Part shown: positions 42,859 to 53,619 of the stretch, in pieces
How the letters are laid out: each line of letters begins with the position of its first letter
How positions within the stretch are numbered: the stretch's first letter is position 1
Source: Zymoseptoria tritici IPO323
Taxonomy: Eukaryota; Ascomycota; Dothideomycetes; Mycosphaerellales; Mycosphaerellaceae
Assembly (NCBI RefSeq): GCF_000219625.1
Contig: NC_018211.1
Span: forward strand, 2,046,001-2,110,000
Length of the DNA: 64,000 nt
Reading direction: 5' to 3'
Program-made: the position numbers and the translations under genes
Notes under the pieces: generated by a model
The model's database searches: none
What the model saw: only the letters and a program-made list of their open reading frames with translations
Told to the model about the DNA's origin: nothing

Positions 42859-43860
42859 TTATATGTCATTAGGCGCGAGCTGCTCCTACGCAAACTCTGC
42901 GAACGTTAAGCGAGCATTAACCTTATTATAGTAGAGACCCTTCCCTCTAGGGGACGCGGTCGTCCACTGCTTAATGCTGTTACTGTCCTAGTACTCGATG
43001 TAGCAGTCCTCGCCTTCCTGCAGATCGCGAATGTCCTTCGTATGTTCCTTAATCCGATCGCGAAGGAAGACTTGAACGCCCTGCTATACTATTGTAGCCC
43101 TGTTGTTATAGTCTACAATCTGCTCCTAATCTAGGTCTCTACATGCAATAGCGGGAATGCAGGCCTTTACCTCCTTATTCGGTTCGAAGGGCTGGTTGTC
43201 TGCGCGGCGATTACGCTTGTCTACGCTCTACAATAGATGTCGCTTATACCGGCTATTAAGATTTATACCGGAGGAACGATCCTACTCCTCGGGAGAAGCT
43301 ACGATAGTGCCTTCCTGTTTGGTAGGGTACGGGAAGAGTCTAATGTTGTAGGTGTCGCTGCTGCCAATCGTAGATGCCGAGAACATTGCAGCAACGTCCA
43401 GATTGTAAAGTATACCGACCTAGGCACTGCTGAAAGGTTAGCAGACGTTACACTAGATAGCAGGTGTGAGGGCGCGTACGAGCCAACCGCGTCTATTTCT
43501 TGTTAACCGTTAAAGCCGTTGTCATTAAGCTCCTATTCCTCCTCGAACCAATCTTCAAGCGGGTCTAGGATGTAGGAATAATCTAGCTCTACCTACGTTA
43601 GCGCGTGAGAACGCTAACTAAGAGAAGCATCTAGAAGCCATTTGTCGTAAGGAATGTAGTCGGCTTTAGCTGATCGAACTACGTACGTCTTCTCTTCCTA
43701 TCCTTCGTTAACGCATAAGTCCTGCACTACAGTCTCCTCTTAATATCTTCTTGTCAAGTCTACCAATGCTCCTTGCGGCGGTGTAGCAATTGCTATAATT
43801 CTGTAGGATTGTTAGCTAAAAGGTACGCAGAAGTTAGCGCAGCGCAGCTAGTGCGGATAA
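42859..43860 (-). pseudogene. Unknown ORF downstream of the Helitron gene, RIP-damaged
   Basis: The minus-strand frame ends at TAA 42859. Clear protein-like blocks: IAIATPPQGALVDLTRRY, YVVRSAKADYIPYDKWLLD, FPYPTKQEGTIVASPEE, NRRADNQPFEPNKEVKACIP, FLRDRIKEHTKDIRDLQEGE and RGKGLYYNKVNARLTFAEFA. Stops sit at Gln/Trp-type codons, and there is a frame change near 43400, probably an indel or intron. Charged, soluble, possibly an element-borne protein. No family recognised. It lies just after the Rep-helicase on the same strand. Confidence 0.5.
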
Positions 43861-44226
43861 GCGAACCTTAGAACTGTAGGTTACGAAGAGAGCAACAATG
43901 TCGGTTGCGCAAGATAGATGTTAGCGTAGAGCTGTTAGAAGTAGTTGTTAGAAGAAGACAGCGGATGAGCTAAAGACGGAGGAAAGTAAAGAAAGGAAGG
44001 TTAGTTTGTTTGTGTTTGTTGTAACGTGACTTACCGGTGATCCAACGACGCGCTCGCTTGTAATAATAATAGTTGTTATAAGAATAAGCTGGACTTAGAT
44101 GATAATTTGGCAGAAGGAACGGCGAACGCGTGATATAATCGGATAGATAGCTCGAAGGCGCACATGCCCGCGCCTGGATGTGAAGTACATAGAAGAAGGT
44201 AACAGACGCACTACGAAGTCAAAGCA

Positions 44227-47200
44227 TTAGAAGTCTTTATCCGCTATTAACGCTGCTATGTAATCCTCGTTATTCTCCTTGTCCTCTTCCATAAAGTCCT
44301 ATTCGTCTATAGGATCGAAATGCTTAGACGGCGGTAGTTCCTTAGGCGATGGTGTAGGCTGACGCAATCGCGCGAGGACTTGGGCCTGGCGAAGAGAGTA
44401 ATCCGCCGCGCGTATAACGGCTCCTTCGCCGCCGGTACCGGTTAGCTAATTAAAGTCGAAGGCTCTCTTAAATAATACATCCTCTAACCTCTTTACACGC
44501 GATGCGGCGACGTAGAAAAGCGCCAGATCCTTCCTGCCGATAGAGAAATCGAGTACAACTTTGTCTATAGTTATACCCTAGGCCTTGTAGATAGTAAGAG
44601 CAAAAGCGAGTCGGACCGGGAACTGCGTCCGACGTCGAAGTGCGCCTTCTCTATAAAAATCTCGAATAGAACGGAAGACAGGAACGATAGCAAATTCTCG
44701 ACCGCGCCAGGTGTAGTTGGTGATCTCCGGGCTATAGTACTAGCTTCTTGGAAGAGCTACGAGAAGACAGAGCGGATTGTCCTTCTAAGGATCGCTACCT
44801 TCGCTCCACACGATGTCGTACAGACGGCACTGCGTCCCGTTAACGATCCCTCGCTTAGTCCAGAGGTTCTTAGTTATTATAAGCTTGTATCCGATGCTTA
44901 GCGCCAGCTCTCTTTCTAACATGCCCGCCTCTCTTACGGTAGCTCGCGCGGCAATCCTGTCTTAATTCGGGTGTAATGCGAATAGCTTAATTACCGGCTA
45001 GCGCCCGTCTCTCTAGTAGCGGTGGTTGTATTCGTCGGCCTAGGTGTTTGTTAGATAGAGGTAGATAGCTTAATTAAATTCGGTAATCTCGGCTATAGTA
45101 AGGTTAGTCGGACAGCGCGATGTTAAGGTCTAGAGTCGGCGAGATTTAGTATAGGCAAGTAAACACAAGTATAGGGCGTAGAGATATTGCAGTACAAAGC
45201 GGAAAATTTCGATATTGCGGGGATAGGGTATTATACCGCATGTGCACTATGCGAGGATGTTGCTTACCTGCTAATGCGAGCGCTAAATATCGCAATTTCG
45301 GAGACTATCGAGCGCGGAGATGAAGGCTTCTTGCCCTTACTGCTGTCGCTGTTGGACCGTAAGTTCGACTATTTAATCGAATAGGCGGTATACGTCGTAT
45401 CCGCTTCGCTCCTCGGATAAGGCTCCGCCGAGTCGTTTCTTAGCCTAAAGCTAGTCTTTCTCGGTCGCGTAGTAGCTTCGTATTAGACCCGCGGACGACA
45501 AATCTGTATATAGCGCCTTAGACTTTATAGGCGGGAGCTGCTAGAAGTTACCGAAGAGTAAGACGCTAACACCTCCGAACGGAGCATTGCGTAAAGGAAA
45601 TGCCTCCGACAAGCGTTTCTAAACATAGTCTAGCGTCTCGAGGCCTACTATCGACTTCTTATTAATAATAATGTAGAGCACCCTGCGAAGCTTTCTCTAT
45701 AGGTGTGCGAGCTGTCTTGCTCCTAGTAGGTGGAATTCTCCTTTCGTAGGTAGCCGTAGTAAGGTATATAGCGTTAAGCCGGCAATGCTATATAAGGCGG
45801 CGCCGGTAGGCGTAGCGCGGAAGATAACATCCTCGTAATTCGAGATAAGAGCCTGGAGATGCGCCGAAATTACCTCGATAATAAACGATTTGCTAGTACT
45901 AGCTTTGCTATTAATGTTAAGCAGCAAGGGCGCGACAACTTGTCTAGTAACAATTTGCGCCCTGGCGTGCTTAAGTACCTTATTATAAATCGCCCTTTGC
46001 GCGGCTGAAAGCATCTCGAGTACATCTATAGACTGCTAGGCAACGCGGCCGGTAGTAGGGGACAGCGCCTAGTGCGTCTTCTACCAGCTAGTGTTATAGA
46101 CGTCGGTATCCGCGTACGTGCCAACATAAGAGTCCCAGTAGTACAGGCGATCTTCCGTTCGTTCTCTAAGATTGTTGCGATCTTTATCGCGCGCTGTAGG
46201 GTTGCAGGTAGCGGTTTAAGCGGCTAGCTGTTCGTAGCCGCGCTCTAGATCCTGCGACTCCTCTGTCTCCTCTGGCTCGAAATCGTCGTCGTCGTCCGGT
46301 AGGGGTGTCTCGTCCTCTATGGAATCTTTATGCGGAGTACAATGTCGCTTGTAGTGCTCGTAAGCTAATACCTAGCTCTCGTAGCCGTTGTATAGTAGAG
46401 TCGGATAGTCCACAAAGGGGTGGTGCAAAAGGATCTTCAAACGACAGAAGTCGCCGAGCTCGACCCCCTCGGGGCTATAGCGTAGATTATATACTACTAC
46501 CCGAGGAGCTGCACGCGGTCGAGGCTTAATCTTGCCGTTGTCGTAGGAGAAAGTCGTAATAAACGTATAGAAACTAACGTCGTCAAACGTAGACTTACGG
46601 TTTTGGTATTTCGTAAGGATGTTCTTCCTAGCCGGCCGCTCGTCCCCTTCTGCTACAAGGTCGATAACCTTACTTACCTAACGGTTAGGCCGACAGTCGA
46701 GGTTAATAAAGCCGCGGGAGCTCTTATGGAGCTAAATGCCGAATAGGATGTGCGAAACTTCCTATGTAGACTAATCACGCTCTCCGATAAAACGATTTAT
46801 ACATTTCGCGGCGAACGAAAGTAAGGGCTAGGTAGTCGAAACGTAAGAGGCTAGATTTTCTGTCCGCGAGTAAGCAAATAGCGACCAAATCGTAGCGGAA
46901 GAGAAAGACTTACGAGCAATCTCCTTATACGTCTAGGTCTCCTTTTCGTTCTTAACGCAATACTTGGCGATATAGTTAATAACTGCGGCAAGGTCCGTAC
47001 AAGGCGACAGGTCCTGATTCGCGCGCTATGCTAGGAGGGCCGGAGGACAGTAGGGATTCATTAAGCTGTCGTTGCATCGAGCGCGAAAGCCCTAGTAGTT
47101 CGGATTAGCGTCCTTGTTAGTGTCGGCCGGTCTATAATCTCGTGGAAAACGGAATCTACAGGTTCTAGGAGCATCAGGTCGAGTTCCCCTCTTCCGACGC

Positions 47201-48991
47201 AAGTAGTAAGCGTCGCTGCACCTATAGAGCTGGACGCGGTTAGCGACGTCTAAAACACTCCCGATAGTATTAGTTAGATCTGTAGAAGTGTAGTTAAAAA
47301 CTCCTTAGGAAAGCTTGTGCGGCGGCCTGCGCGCGATGTCAGGATTGAGAGCAACAACGTGCTTGCTCCAGAAATAGGTAAAAGCTTCTCTCTCTGCATC
47401 GTTGTCGAGGTTTCTATACGCTTCCTCGCAGATATCGCGATCTAACCAGGCAAATCTATAGACGTGTAAGCTGCCGCGGCCCTAAAACTCGAAGCGGTAC
47501 TAATAATCTTTAATCGCGAACTTAGGAACAAGAAACTCATGGAAGAACAACCGGAAGCGTTCCTTAAAGTGCTAAGCAGCAATGTAGGGATTAGAGCGCA
47601 AATTGTCGCGATTAATCCTATACCGCTTATAATCTGACCTATAGAGCTAGGCAAGGTAAAAGGGAAGGAAGCGCTAAAGGCTGTCCTAACGAGTATCCGC
47701 GGAGCTTAGAGTAAAGAAGATGCCAGGTTTGCCAAGGTCGTACACTATAGCGTAAAGCTCTCGACTAAGTCTCGTCCAGAATAGCCGAATGCCCTTAATC
47801 TGCGCAGCGCAGCGTACGATAGAATTTAGCAAAGATTGGCTCTCGGGAGTATTATCGTAAAACGCCTTACGAAGTTCGTCCGGCGTTGCGATAGTACCGT
47901 CGTCTCGTCGGTTTAGGAGCTAGCGAGACCGGCTCGCCGTCGACTCTCTTATCCATGTATTAAAGACAGCATAACGGAAGCGCTCGTAGCGCGCAAATCT
48001 GCCGTCGTAGAAGCGAAGTAGGTGCCGCGCCTAGTCTAGGAACGTTACGTGATAGGTGCGCGGAAGTGCCTAGTAAGCCTCGCCGTTAGGAAAGAGGAAA
48101 GGAAAGGCTATAGTCCAAAGCCGTTGTCCTTGGAGTTGCTGAGAAAAGCGTAGCGGGTTAAGCTTAGGCTACTCGAGCTCGCTACGGAGATTGCTAGGCT
48201 TAGGGATGCCAAGACCTTTATAAAGTGTCAGAGTATTTGTAATAGTACGCGTAGCCTTCTACAATATCGGAAACCCTACCTTTACGTAGATCGTCTTCCT
48301 CGGAATTAGTAGGCCGAGTGCTCGGAAGGGCGGAGGTCTAAATAGCGGCTGCCTTATCTTCAGAATCGTTCTCGCTCTTAGACGCGTCGGCGTCGTTATC
48401 AAATTCTCGGCATAGCACTTAATCGAGCACGCAACTATCCTCTAGAAGTAGCTCCGGATTGTACTGAATGTGCGCAAAGGCTAGATTGTTGGCGGTAAGA
48501 TACTCGAGCTACGCGGATAGCCGTTGTCTGCTTATAGTAAACGCCCTTTTGAACTGCCGCGTAACACGCGCCGAGGACGACTTTAGGCGAATAAGGATAA
48601 CACTACAGTCCTAAGGAAGGCGCGGAAGCCTTGTAGCAACGTCTGGCACATCGCGGAGGAAGGTTATAATATAACCCTTATAACGATACTAGGCACTACG
48701 GATGTGGTGAATATGTATGCTTATGTGCACAGGAGAAATTATTATCTGCTCGATGTCGGTAAGTGCGGGTAGGCCTTCGGGCATCGGTCCTAGGTTTATG
48801 TTGTTAGCCCGCGACCGAGTACACTTGTCGTCCTTTAATTTCCGGTCCGCAGCGAGATAGAATTAACACACACCCTCCTAATTCGGTATTGTATCGAACC
48901 ACCGCTCCTTACACCTGCAGCAGAACCGCATCTAAATGTCGTTAAGCTTTTGTAACTAGCGCTAGATAAGGGTCTAGTCGCGGTTAGACAT
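44227..48991 (-). pseudogene. Helitron Rep-helicase (RepHel), RIP-inactivated
   Basis: From about ATG 48991 leftward, about 1590 codons with many TAG/TAA codons at Gln/Trp sites. Ordered landmarks: a Cys-rich start (FCCRCKERWFDT) and PEGLPALTDIEQIIISPVH with RYKGYIITFLRDVP (the N-terminal domain typical of Helitrons); a Helitron_like_N Rep block GIFFTLSSADTRW then EFQGRGSLHVYRF at the HUH site; then a PIF1-type helicase with SKASTSKSFII (Walker A), VSVLLFGNF (Walker B, Asp now Asn), LPPI, and near the C-terminus FPVRLAFALTIYKA with GITIDKVV. Family knowledge: RepHel drives rolling-circle transposition. Key residues are lost by C-to-T/G-to-A changes: the second HUH His reads Tyr and Walker A glycines read Ser. 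The length is not a multiple of three, so at least one indel exists. Confidence 0.85.
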
Positions 48992-49189
48992 AGCTTTGTC
49001 CGTAAGCGTAGCACCTTCTGCGAGGATAGGAGGATCCTCCCGTAATACTGCTCGCAGAATCTCGAGTTTGCTAGGCGCGAGGGCAGCCCGGTTACCTCTA
49101 TTATGTTAAAGGTGTGCGGGTTGTTGTGCGGCTCTACGTAATCCGCCTCTCCTACGAGGCTGAAGTTTGGTTTGCGAACTCGTTAGCTA

Positions 49190-49285
49190 AGAGGAAGAAG
49201 GCGGTGACGAAGAAGGCTAAGAGGAAGAAGGCTAAGAGGAAGAAGGCTAAGAGGAAGGAGGCTGAAAGGAAGGACGCTAAGCAGT
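49190..49285 (+). repeat. 15-bp tandem repeat encoding Lys/Arg/Ala units
   Basis: About five copies of AAGAAGGCTAAGAGG. On the plus strand it reads as repeats of KKAKR inside an open stretch that starts near 49150 and continues, with stops, to about 49480. It could belong to a decayed basic protein; the minus-strand reading (Leu/Phe-rich) is probably meaningless. Confidence 0.75.
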
Positions 49286-49929
49286 AGTAGTTCGCCGTAT
49301 TCCACCTCTTTAAGGACGTCGTATTTCGGCCTAGGAGGTCGTTAGCTAACACGGCGGAGGTATAAACGTTTAAGAACTCGGTTCGCTTACGGACGCTAAC
49401 GCTTAAGAGGGAGAATAGGCGGTCGACGAATCTTAGGACAACAGCGGCGGAGAGGAAGCCTTAATTTATGTTAGATAAGAAGAGATGTTTTAGGGGGATA
49501 TTTACTATGCTTGAACGCTGTGTAGCAGGGAGCCTGCTACATCCGGTATTAGCGGGAGTTAGTAGTAGGCCGAGGACAGATCGGGTCCGGAGAACGTCGG
49601 CACGTAATTAGACAGATGGCCTACTGCTAGATAGCGTAGTCGGCAGAGTATTCGAAGGTGTAGGCAAGGCTATTAAGCGTTTTTGTGCAATATTCGTAGC
49701 TCGGAGATCTCGCGAAGTAGCCTCAACCTTTCGGCGTTAACGCCTAGTTTGTTCACTCTCTTAACTGCTCTAGGCAAACGTATCTTCTACGTCGAGTGGA
49801 TCTTACGCAATATCGAAATCGTAGTCGTCGTAACGCTTGCGCTTAAGGTTAAGATTCCTACATGTATAGCAGGTTATAAGTAACGAAGAAGCGAAATAGG
49901 ATAAACCCGGAGTAGGCGGAAGGAACTAA

Positions 49930-50639
49930 TAGTATGGCTTTGCCACGAGGCAACGGGCACATATCTATGTATTCTCCATTGCGCCGTATATAGGGATATC
50001 GAGAATAAATGGACGAACGCGAGCATAGCGGAAAAAGAAGACGCGAGTTTACGCTATGCTAGGGTTCGTAAGAATACTATAAACAAAAGAACGCGTCCTA
50101 GTAGACCAATAGAAAGTGAGCTTTAATAGACCCTTCTTTTTGTTAGGAAAACTAATGAAAAGAGACCTTTGAAAGATCCCTGCCGGTGGAAGAAGACGGC
50201 TGTGGTCTTTGATAGAACTGGCCCTTCGTACCTCGGGCAATTAAGGACAAGAGAAGATAGCGAGTTAGACAGCTGCTTTTGCACTACTTTTGCACGGCAT
50301 TTTGCACTACTTTTGCACGGCATTTTGCACTACTTTTGCACTGCGTTTCGAATTTGCAGCGTGCGTGCGAAGCGGAAGGATCTGCTGAAAATTCTGCAAA
50401 AAGCTTGGCGCAAAAATTCTGTAGCCCTAGCTGTAGACAACGACACTCGTTCGATTTCCTTTGTCTTGCATTTGTTTAAAGTCCTTTAGCATTGCCTTAG
50501 GCACGGGGTTTCCCCTAAGGTTAAAGAATACTAAAAGAATTTGATTGTAAATAGATCTACTGCCTTGCTTGCAAGGCCGTCCTACATAGTCGTGGACTCC
50601 TAAAGGACGTAAATGGAACAAACAAACAAACAAACAAAC
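49930..50639. other. Undamaged right end of the insertion: 23-bp repeats and (CAAA)n tail
   Basis: Unlike its surroundings this 0.7 kb has normal CA and TG frequencies. It contains about three tandem copies of a 23-bp unit (TTTTGCACTACTTTTGCACGGCA) at about 50276-50345, and ends with GAACAAACAAACAAACAAAC directly before the right 14-bp repeat. No coding frame is recognised. An A-rich simple tail next to a target duplication is what a non-LTR retroelement or SINE leaves. Confidence 0.6.
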
Positions 50640-50653
50640 AAGGGGCGCCGGAG
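50640..50653. repeat. Right copy of 14-bp direct repeat (putative target-site duplication)
   Basis: AAGGGGCGCCGGAG, identical to 35054-35067, directly after the (CAAA)n tract. Confidence 0.7.
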
Positions 50654-50829
50654 CCCTCGAGAGCGAAGTTAAAGTAGCTGTCGCGATTATAGGCTACTAC
50701 AACTATATTTTGCTTAGCTTTTTAGTCGTACTTGTTCGTACGCTCTTGTTATATATAGAGTTTAATATTAAGGATATATAATAGAATAGTTGTTATATAG
50801 TTAGTAAGGAGGATTAAATTCGAGTAGAC

Positions 50830-51920
50830 ATATTTACCTTAATCCGCGCTAGTAATACATCGTAACGGTCGCTCCCGGTACGGTGTAGGCTAATAGGGAG
50901 CTTCTGTTTTAATAACGAATTCTTTAGTAATAACCGCTCTTCTTAAAATGCTTTACTGCCGTCTTATTAAACTTCTACTTACGCACTATATATACTAAGA
51001 ACGCCTCGAAACTATCGAACGCCGGCAGCTCTATCCGGTGCCGTTTAATCTACGCCTTTAGTACGTTAAAGGACTACTCGATAGGGTTAAAGTCGGGTAA
51101 GTAAGGTAGTAGGTATTCGAGGAAGTAGAGGGCATTAGCGACTATAATAGACACCTCTTTATGCTAGTAGATGCTCGCATTGTCTATAATAATAATAGAG
51201 CTAGGTAAGAGCTATAGAAGGACAACGTCGCGTAACTAGCTAACGATATTCTCTGCCTTAATAGCGCCCTGCTTAAGCAAAGGGCTATTAAGGTAGCTAT
51301 TAACTATTATTATAGGTACTAACGACTACCGCTCTAACTACTTCGACGGCGACGACGTATCCGCTAGACGACCGATAGGCCTCTACGAATACTTCCTTAG
51401 TCTATTACGCTTATTAACAGCCGACTTATTAATAAACACTAGCTTCTCGCGTAGCTAGCCCGTCGCCTTTGCTTTCTAATAGCTCCTTAGCTCCTTATTA
51501 CGCTTACCGGCAATCCTTCGAGCTACCTTCCGACTAAAGCTATACTTTTAAAGGACATTCTATACCGTCCTATTATAGACAACCTTACCTATTATATCGA
51601 ATACGAACTACGCTATTTTATCGAGATATCCGTCCGGCTATTCTAATACGTATTATAAGAGCTAGAGCTCCTCGATAATAGTAAGGACTACCGGTCGTCT
51701 ACGACGTATAAGAGCTAGTAGATATACGGTACTAAACAACTCTATAGATAACCTTACGCGGTCTACCCTCCTCGAGTCTAATCGATATCGTTTAGCAATA
51801 AACCGGTTGCTCTAGTCGGTCGTGTCGAAGGCCTTACGGAGCTAATTCTATACGTATAGTAGAAGGCGATAATTGCGAGCCTATAATAGTTAGTAAGCTA
51901 CAACAACAATACTAACACTA
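50830..51920 (-). pseudogene. Tc1/mariner-type DDE transposase of the outer element, RIP-damaged
   Basis: One continuous minus-strand frame with many TAG/TAA codons. The start is helix-turn-helix-like (RFIAKRYRLDSRRVDRVRL). The catalytic core follows: LVFINKSAVNKR (the first catalytic Asp now reads Asn), SSIIIIDNASIY (second Asp), and YLLPYLPDFNPIE with SFNVLKA (final Glu). These are the hallmark blocks of Tc1/mariner superfamily transposases. G-to-A and C-to-T changes account for the stops and the lost Asp. The frame ends near the insertion point of the inner element. Confidence 0.85.
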
Positions 51921-51993
51921 GCGATATACTATAAACATAAAAAACACCGATATATATACGAGTTAGACGGTTCTCTACTATTATACGGTAATA

Positions 51994-52033
51994 GAGAACG
52001 CGCGTACTAATCCTTAGTACGTACGTTCTCTAC
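51994..52033. repeat. Right 40-bp near-palindromic terminal repeat of the outer element
   Basis: Counterpart of 33169-33208 with four differences. Immediately outside it (52034-52081) the sequence is the end of the HET frame, with RIP-like stops. Confidence 0.85.
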
Positions 52034-52078
52034 GCTTATACTATAGCCGAGGGTGCGTTAATCTTTAATTCTACCGTT

Positions 52079-53257
52079 CTATCCGTTCAAATGTACGCGC
52101 TCGTCTTCCAAGCGCTGGGATGCCTGTCGAAGAGCCAACAATTGCGAGTCAGAGCAGGACAGACATAGATGCCGCGGAATCCAAGGGAGAGAATGAAAGG
52201 ACTTGAGATGACGGATCGCTTCGAGTGCGACCTGGACATTCGACATGGCGTAATCTGGTACCATGGCCTTACAGCGCTGCGGCCATGCGACTAGCGATAA
52301 AATCGCAAACACTTTGTCGCGAGGGTCGCTGCATCGAAATGCGAACGTTATACCCATTGCCTCCTCAAAGCTCACAGAGGCAACTTGAGCCTTGCTGAGA
52401 CTTACGAGGCGATGGGCGGAAGGAGGCATTGGGTTGCTAAGACTCGAGTGCCGCCAAAGATGCGCCCACGGGCGGTGGTCACTCACGAGCTGCGTAATTA
52501 GTTGGAAAGCTGTCCGACTCAAGTTGTTGCTTCCACAAAAGATTCGCACCCGACCAGCAGCGGCAGCTATCTCCTGGACGATCCACAGTCTCGTCCAGTA
52601 GTCCCGCAAGGTGAACCGTGTCAGAGCTTGCCGAAGAATGGCAAGAGCACCATCGCTCCACTCATCAACGAGCCCGCGCAGCCAATCATTCCACTGCTCA
52701 TCGCTAGAAGAAGTGTCTGCCACGTAATCGGCTCGTAACCTGGCCACAGTAGGCGGGTACTCCATTCTCATAAAACGGTCAACAACCTCCAGAATGACCT
52801 GACTCCCATTCTCGTGCGGTCCGATACAAGCCAGGACCCAATCAGCTTTGACATAAATGTCTTTCATCATCGCGACCTGATGAGATTTTTCTTTGTTCGC
52901 ACCCTGGTCGATGCAAATCGAGTCCAACCAAATGTACGTCTCCGGATAGTGCAGTCGTGCCTGCATCAAAGCATAATGGCAGTTGTGTCGGACCCAGTGA
53001 GCCAGGCCATTGATGAAGATGATACGTCTGACATCCGCGCCCCAGGTATATGAGATGGCGTGGTATTCTGGTGCATTTGCAAAGTTCCATGTGGAGAGCT
53101 CGAGCTCGATGTTATCGTCTTGTCGTCCGGGTTTGAGCCTGATCAGCCGGATTTGCGTTTCCGAATCGCGGAGTGGTCCATGCTTGAAGAGTCCAACGTT
53201 TGGAGCGAGTATATCTCCGCTGTCCGGCTGAACGGTCACAATCGTGTCCGCGTCCAT
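52079..53257 (-). pseudogene. HET-domain protein, N-terminal part, truncated by the transposon island
   Basis: From ATG 53257, 392 codons to a TAG at 52079. The HET domain (about residues 65-215) is clear: YHAISYTWG, IWLDSICIDQGANKEKSHQV, MMKDIYVKADWVLACIG, and later YWTRLWIVQEIA and SDPRDKVFAILSL. HET proteins trigger incompatibility cell death in filamentous ascomycetes and are usually 550-750 residues with a C-terminal module. Here the frame stays homologous-looking beyond the TAG for 15 codons, through a TAA at 52058, up to the transposon end at 52033; both stops could come from Gln codons by C-to-T change. The missing C-terminal module is proposed at 32511-33168. A shorter but still functional protein is possible, though less likely. 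Confidence 0.75.
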
Positions 53258-53619
53258 AGTCGTTCGTGGTGCTCGAATCGCACGATCAATTTCACGGGAA
53301 AGCTGGAAAGCTGGGAGGCTTCGTAGCCGTCTATGGGAGGAAATCGTAGGAGGTCAATTTCATGACGAGGCTGAACAATGGCACACCGCCGGACGGCGTA
53401 CCATATTCGGGCTGTGCAAGCCGCCAGATGCATCTCGAGCCGCTCAATGCATATGCTGCGGCTTGGAGTGGATGTTGTTTGTACGACGAGAGACGCACCT
53501 CATCGTGGCAGTGTAGATTGGCCCGGCGCTTAGCTCGATCCGATTGTGCGTATTGTGCAGCACGTAAGGCGAACATTTTAGTACTCGAATTTTCCTAATT
53601 CCTCTACTACCGCTCTACC
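53258..53619. other. Upstream region of the HET gene
   Basis: About 360 bp of normal-composition sequence between the HET start and the next transposon. Short open frames only; probably the remaining promoter. Confidence 0.5.

Larger units (their letters stand above)
35068..50639. mobile_element. 15.6-kb insertion carrying Helitron Rep-helicase and unknown ORFs
   Basis: Bounded by a perfect 14-bp direct repeat and ending on its right side in a (CAAA)n tract. It contains, from the left: a CAA-repeat/Gln-rich segment, two SINE-like units, minus ORF 35935-36936, minus ORF near 39.2-39.8 kb, a large inverted repeat, plus ORF near 40.6-41.5 kb, a minisatellite with a MITE-like insertion, minus ORF 42.9-43.9 kb, the Helitron Rep-helicase 44.2-49.0 kb, a Lys-rich repeat and an undamaged AT-rich right end. 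CA/TG depletion is weaker than in the surrounding element, so it is younger. A 14-bp duplication and A-rich tail suit a non-LTR retroelement, whereas the coding content is Helitron; it may itself be composite. I found no reverse transcriptase. Confidence 0.6.
33169..52033. mobile_element. Nested transposon island; outer layer a RIP-damaged Tc1/mariner-type element
   Basis: The outer element consists of 33169-35067 and 50654-52033 (about 3.3 kb if rejoined) and is interrupted by the insertion at 35068-50639. Its two outer ends carry a 40-bp near-palindrome. The left part holds a plus-strand ORF, the right part a minus-strand DDE transposase; the two converge on the insertion point. CA and TG dinucleotides are nearly absent in this layer (for example two in the roughly 240 bases from 33781), while TA, CG, CT and AG are abundant, the footprint of RIP acting on CpA. 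In-frame TAG/TAA codons are frequent. No target-site TA duplication is obvious at the borders. Confidence 0.8.

Noticed and set aside
49152..49352. Leu/Phe-rich minus-strand peptide
   Set aside because: It is the antisense of a 15-bp Lys/Arg/Ala repeat; a membrane protein reading is an artefact.
33169..52033. Starship-type giant element
   Set aside because: I found no tyrosine-recombinase (DUF3435) captain at either end; instead the ends belong to a Tc1/mariner-type element.
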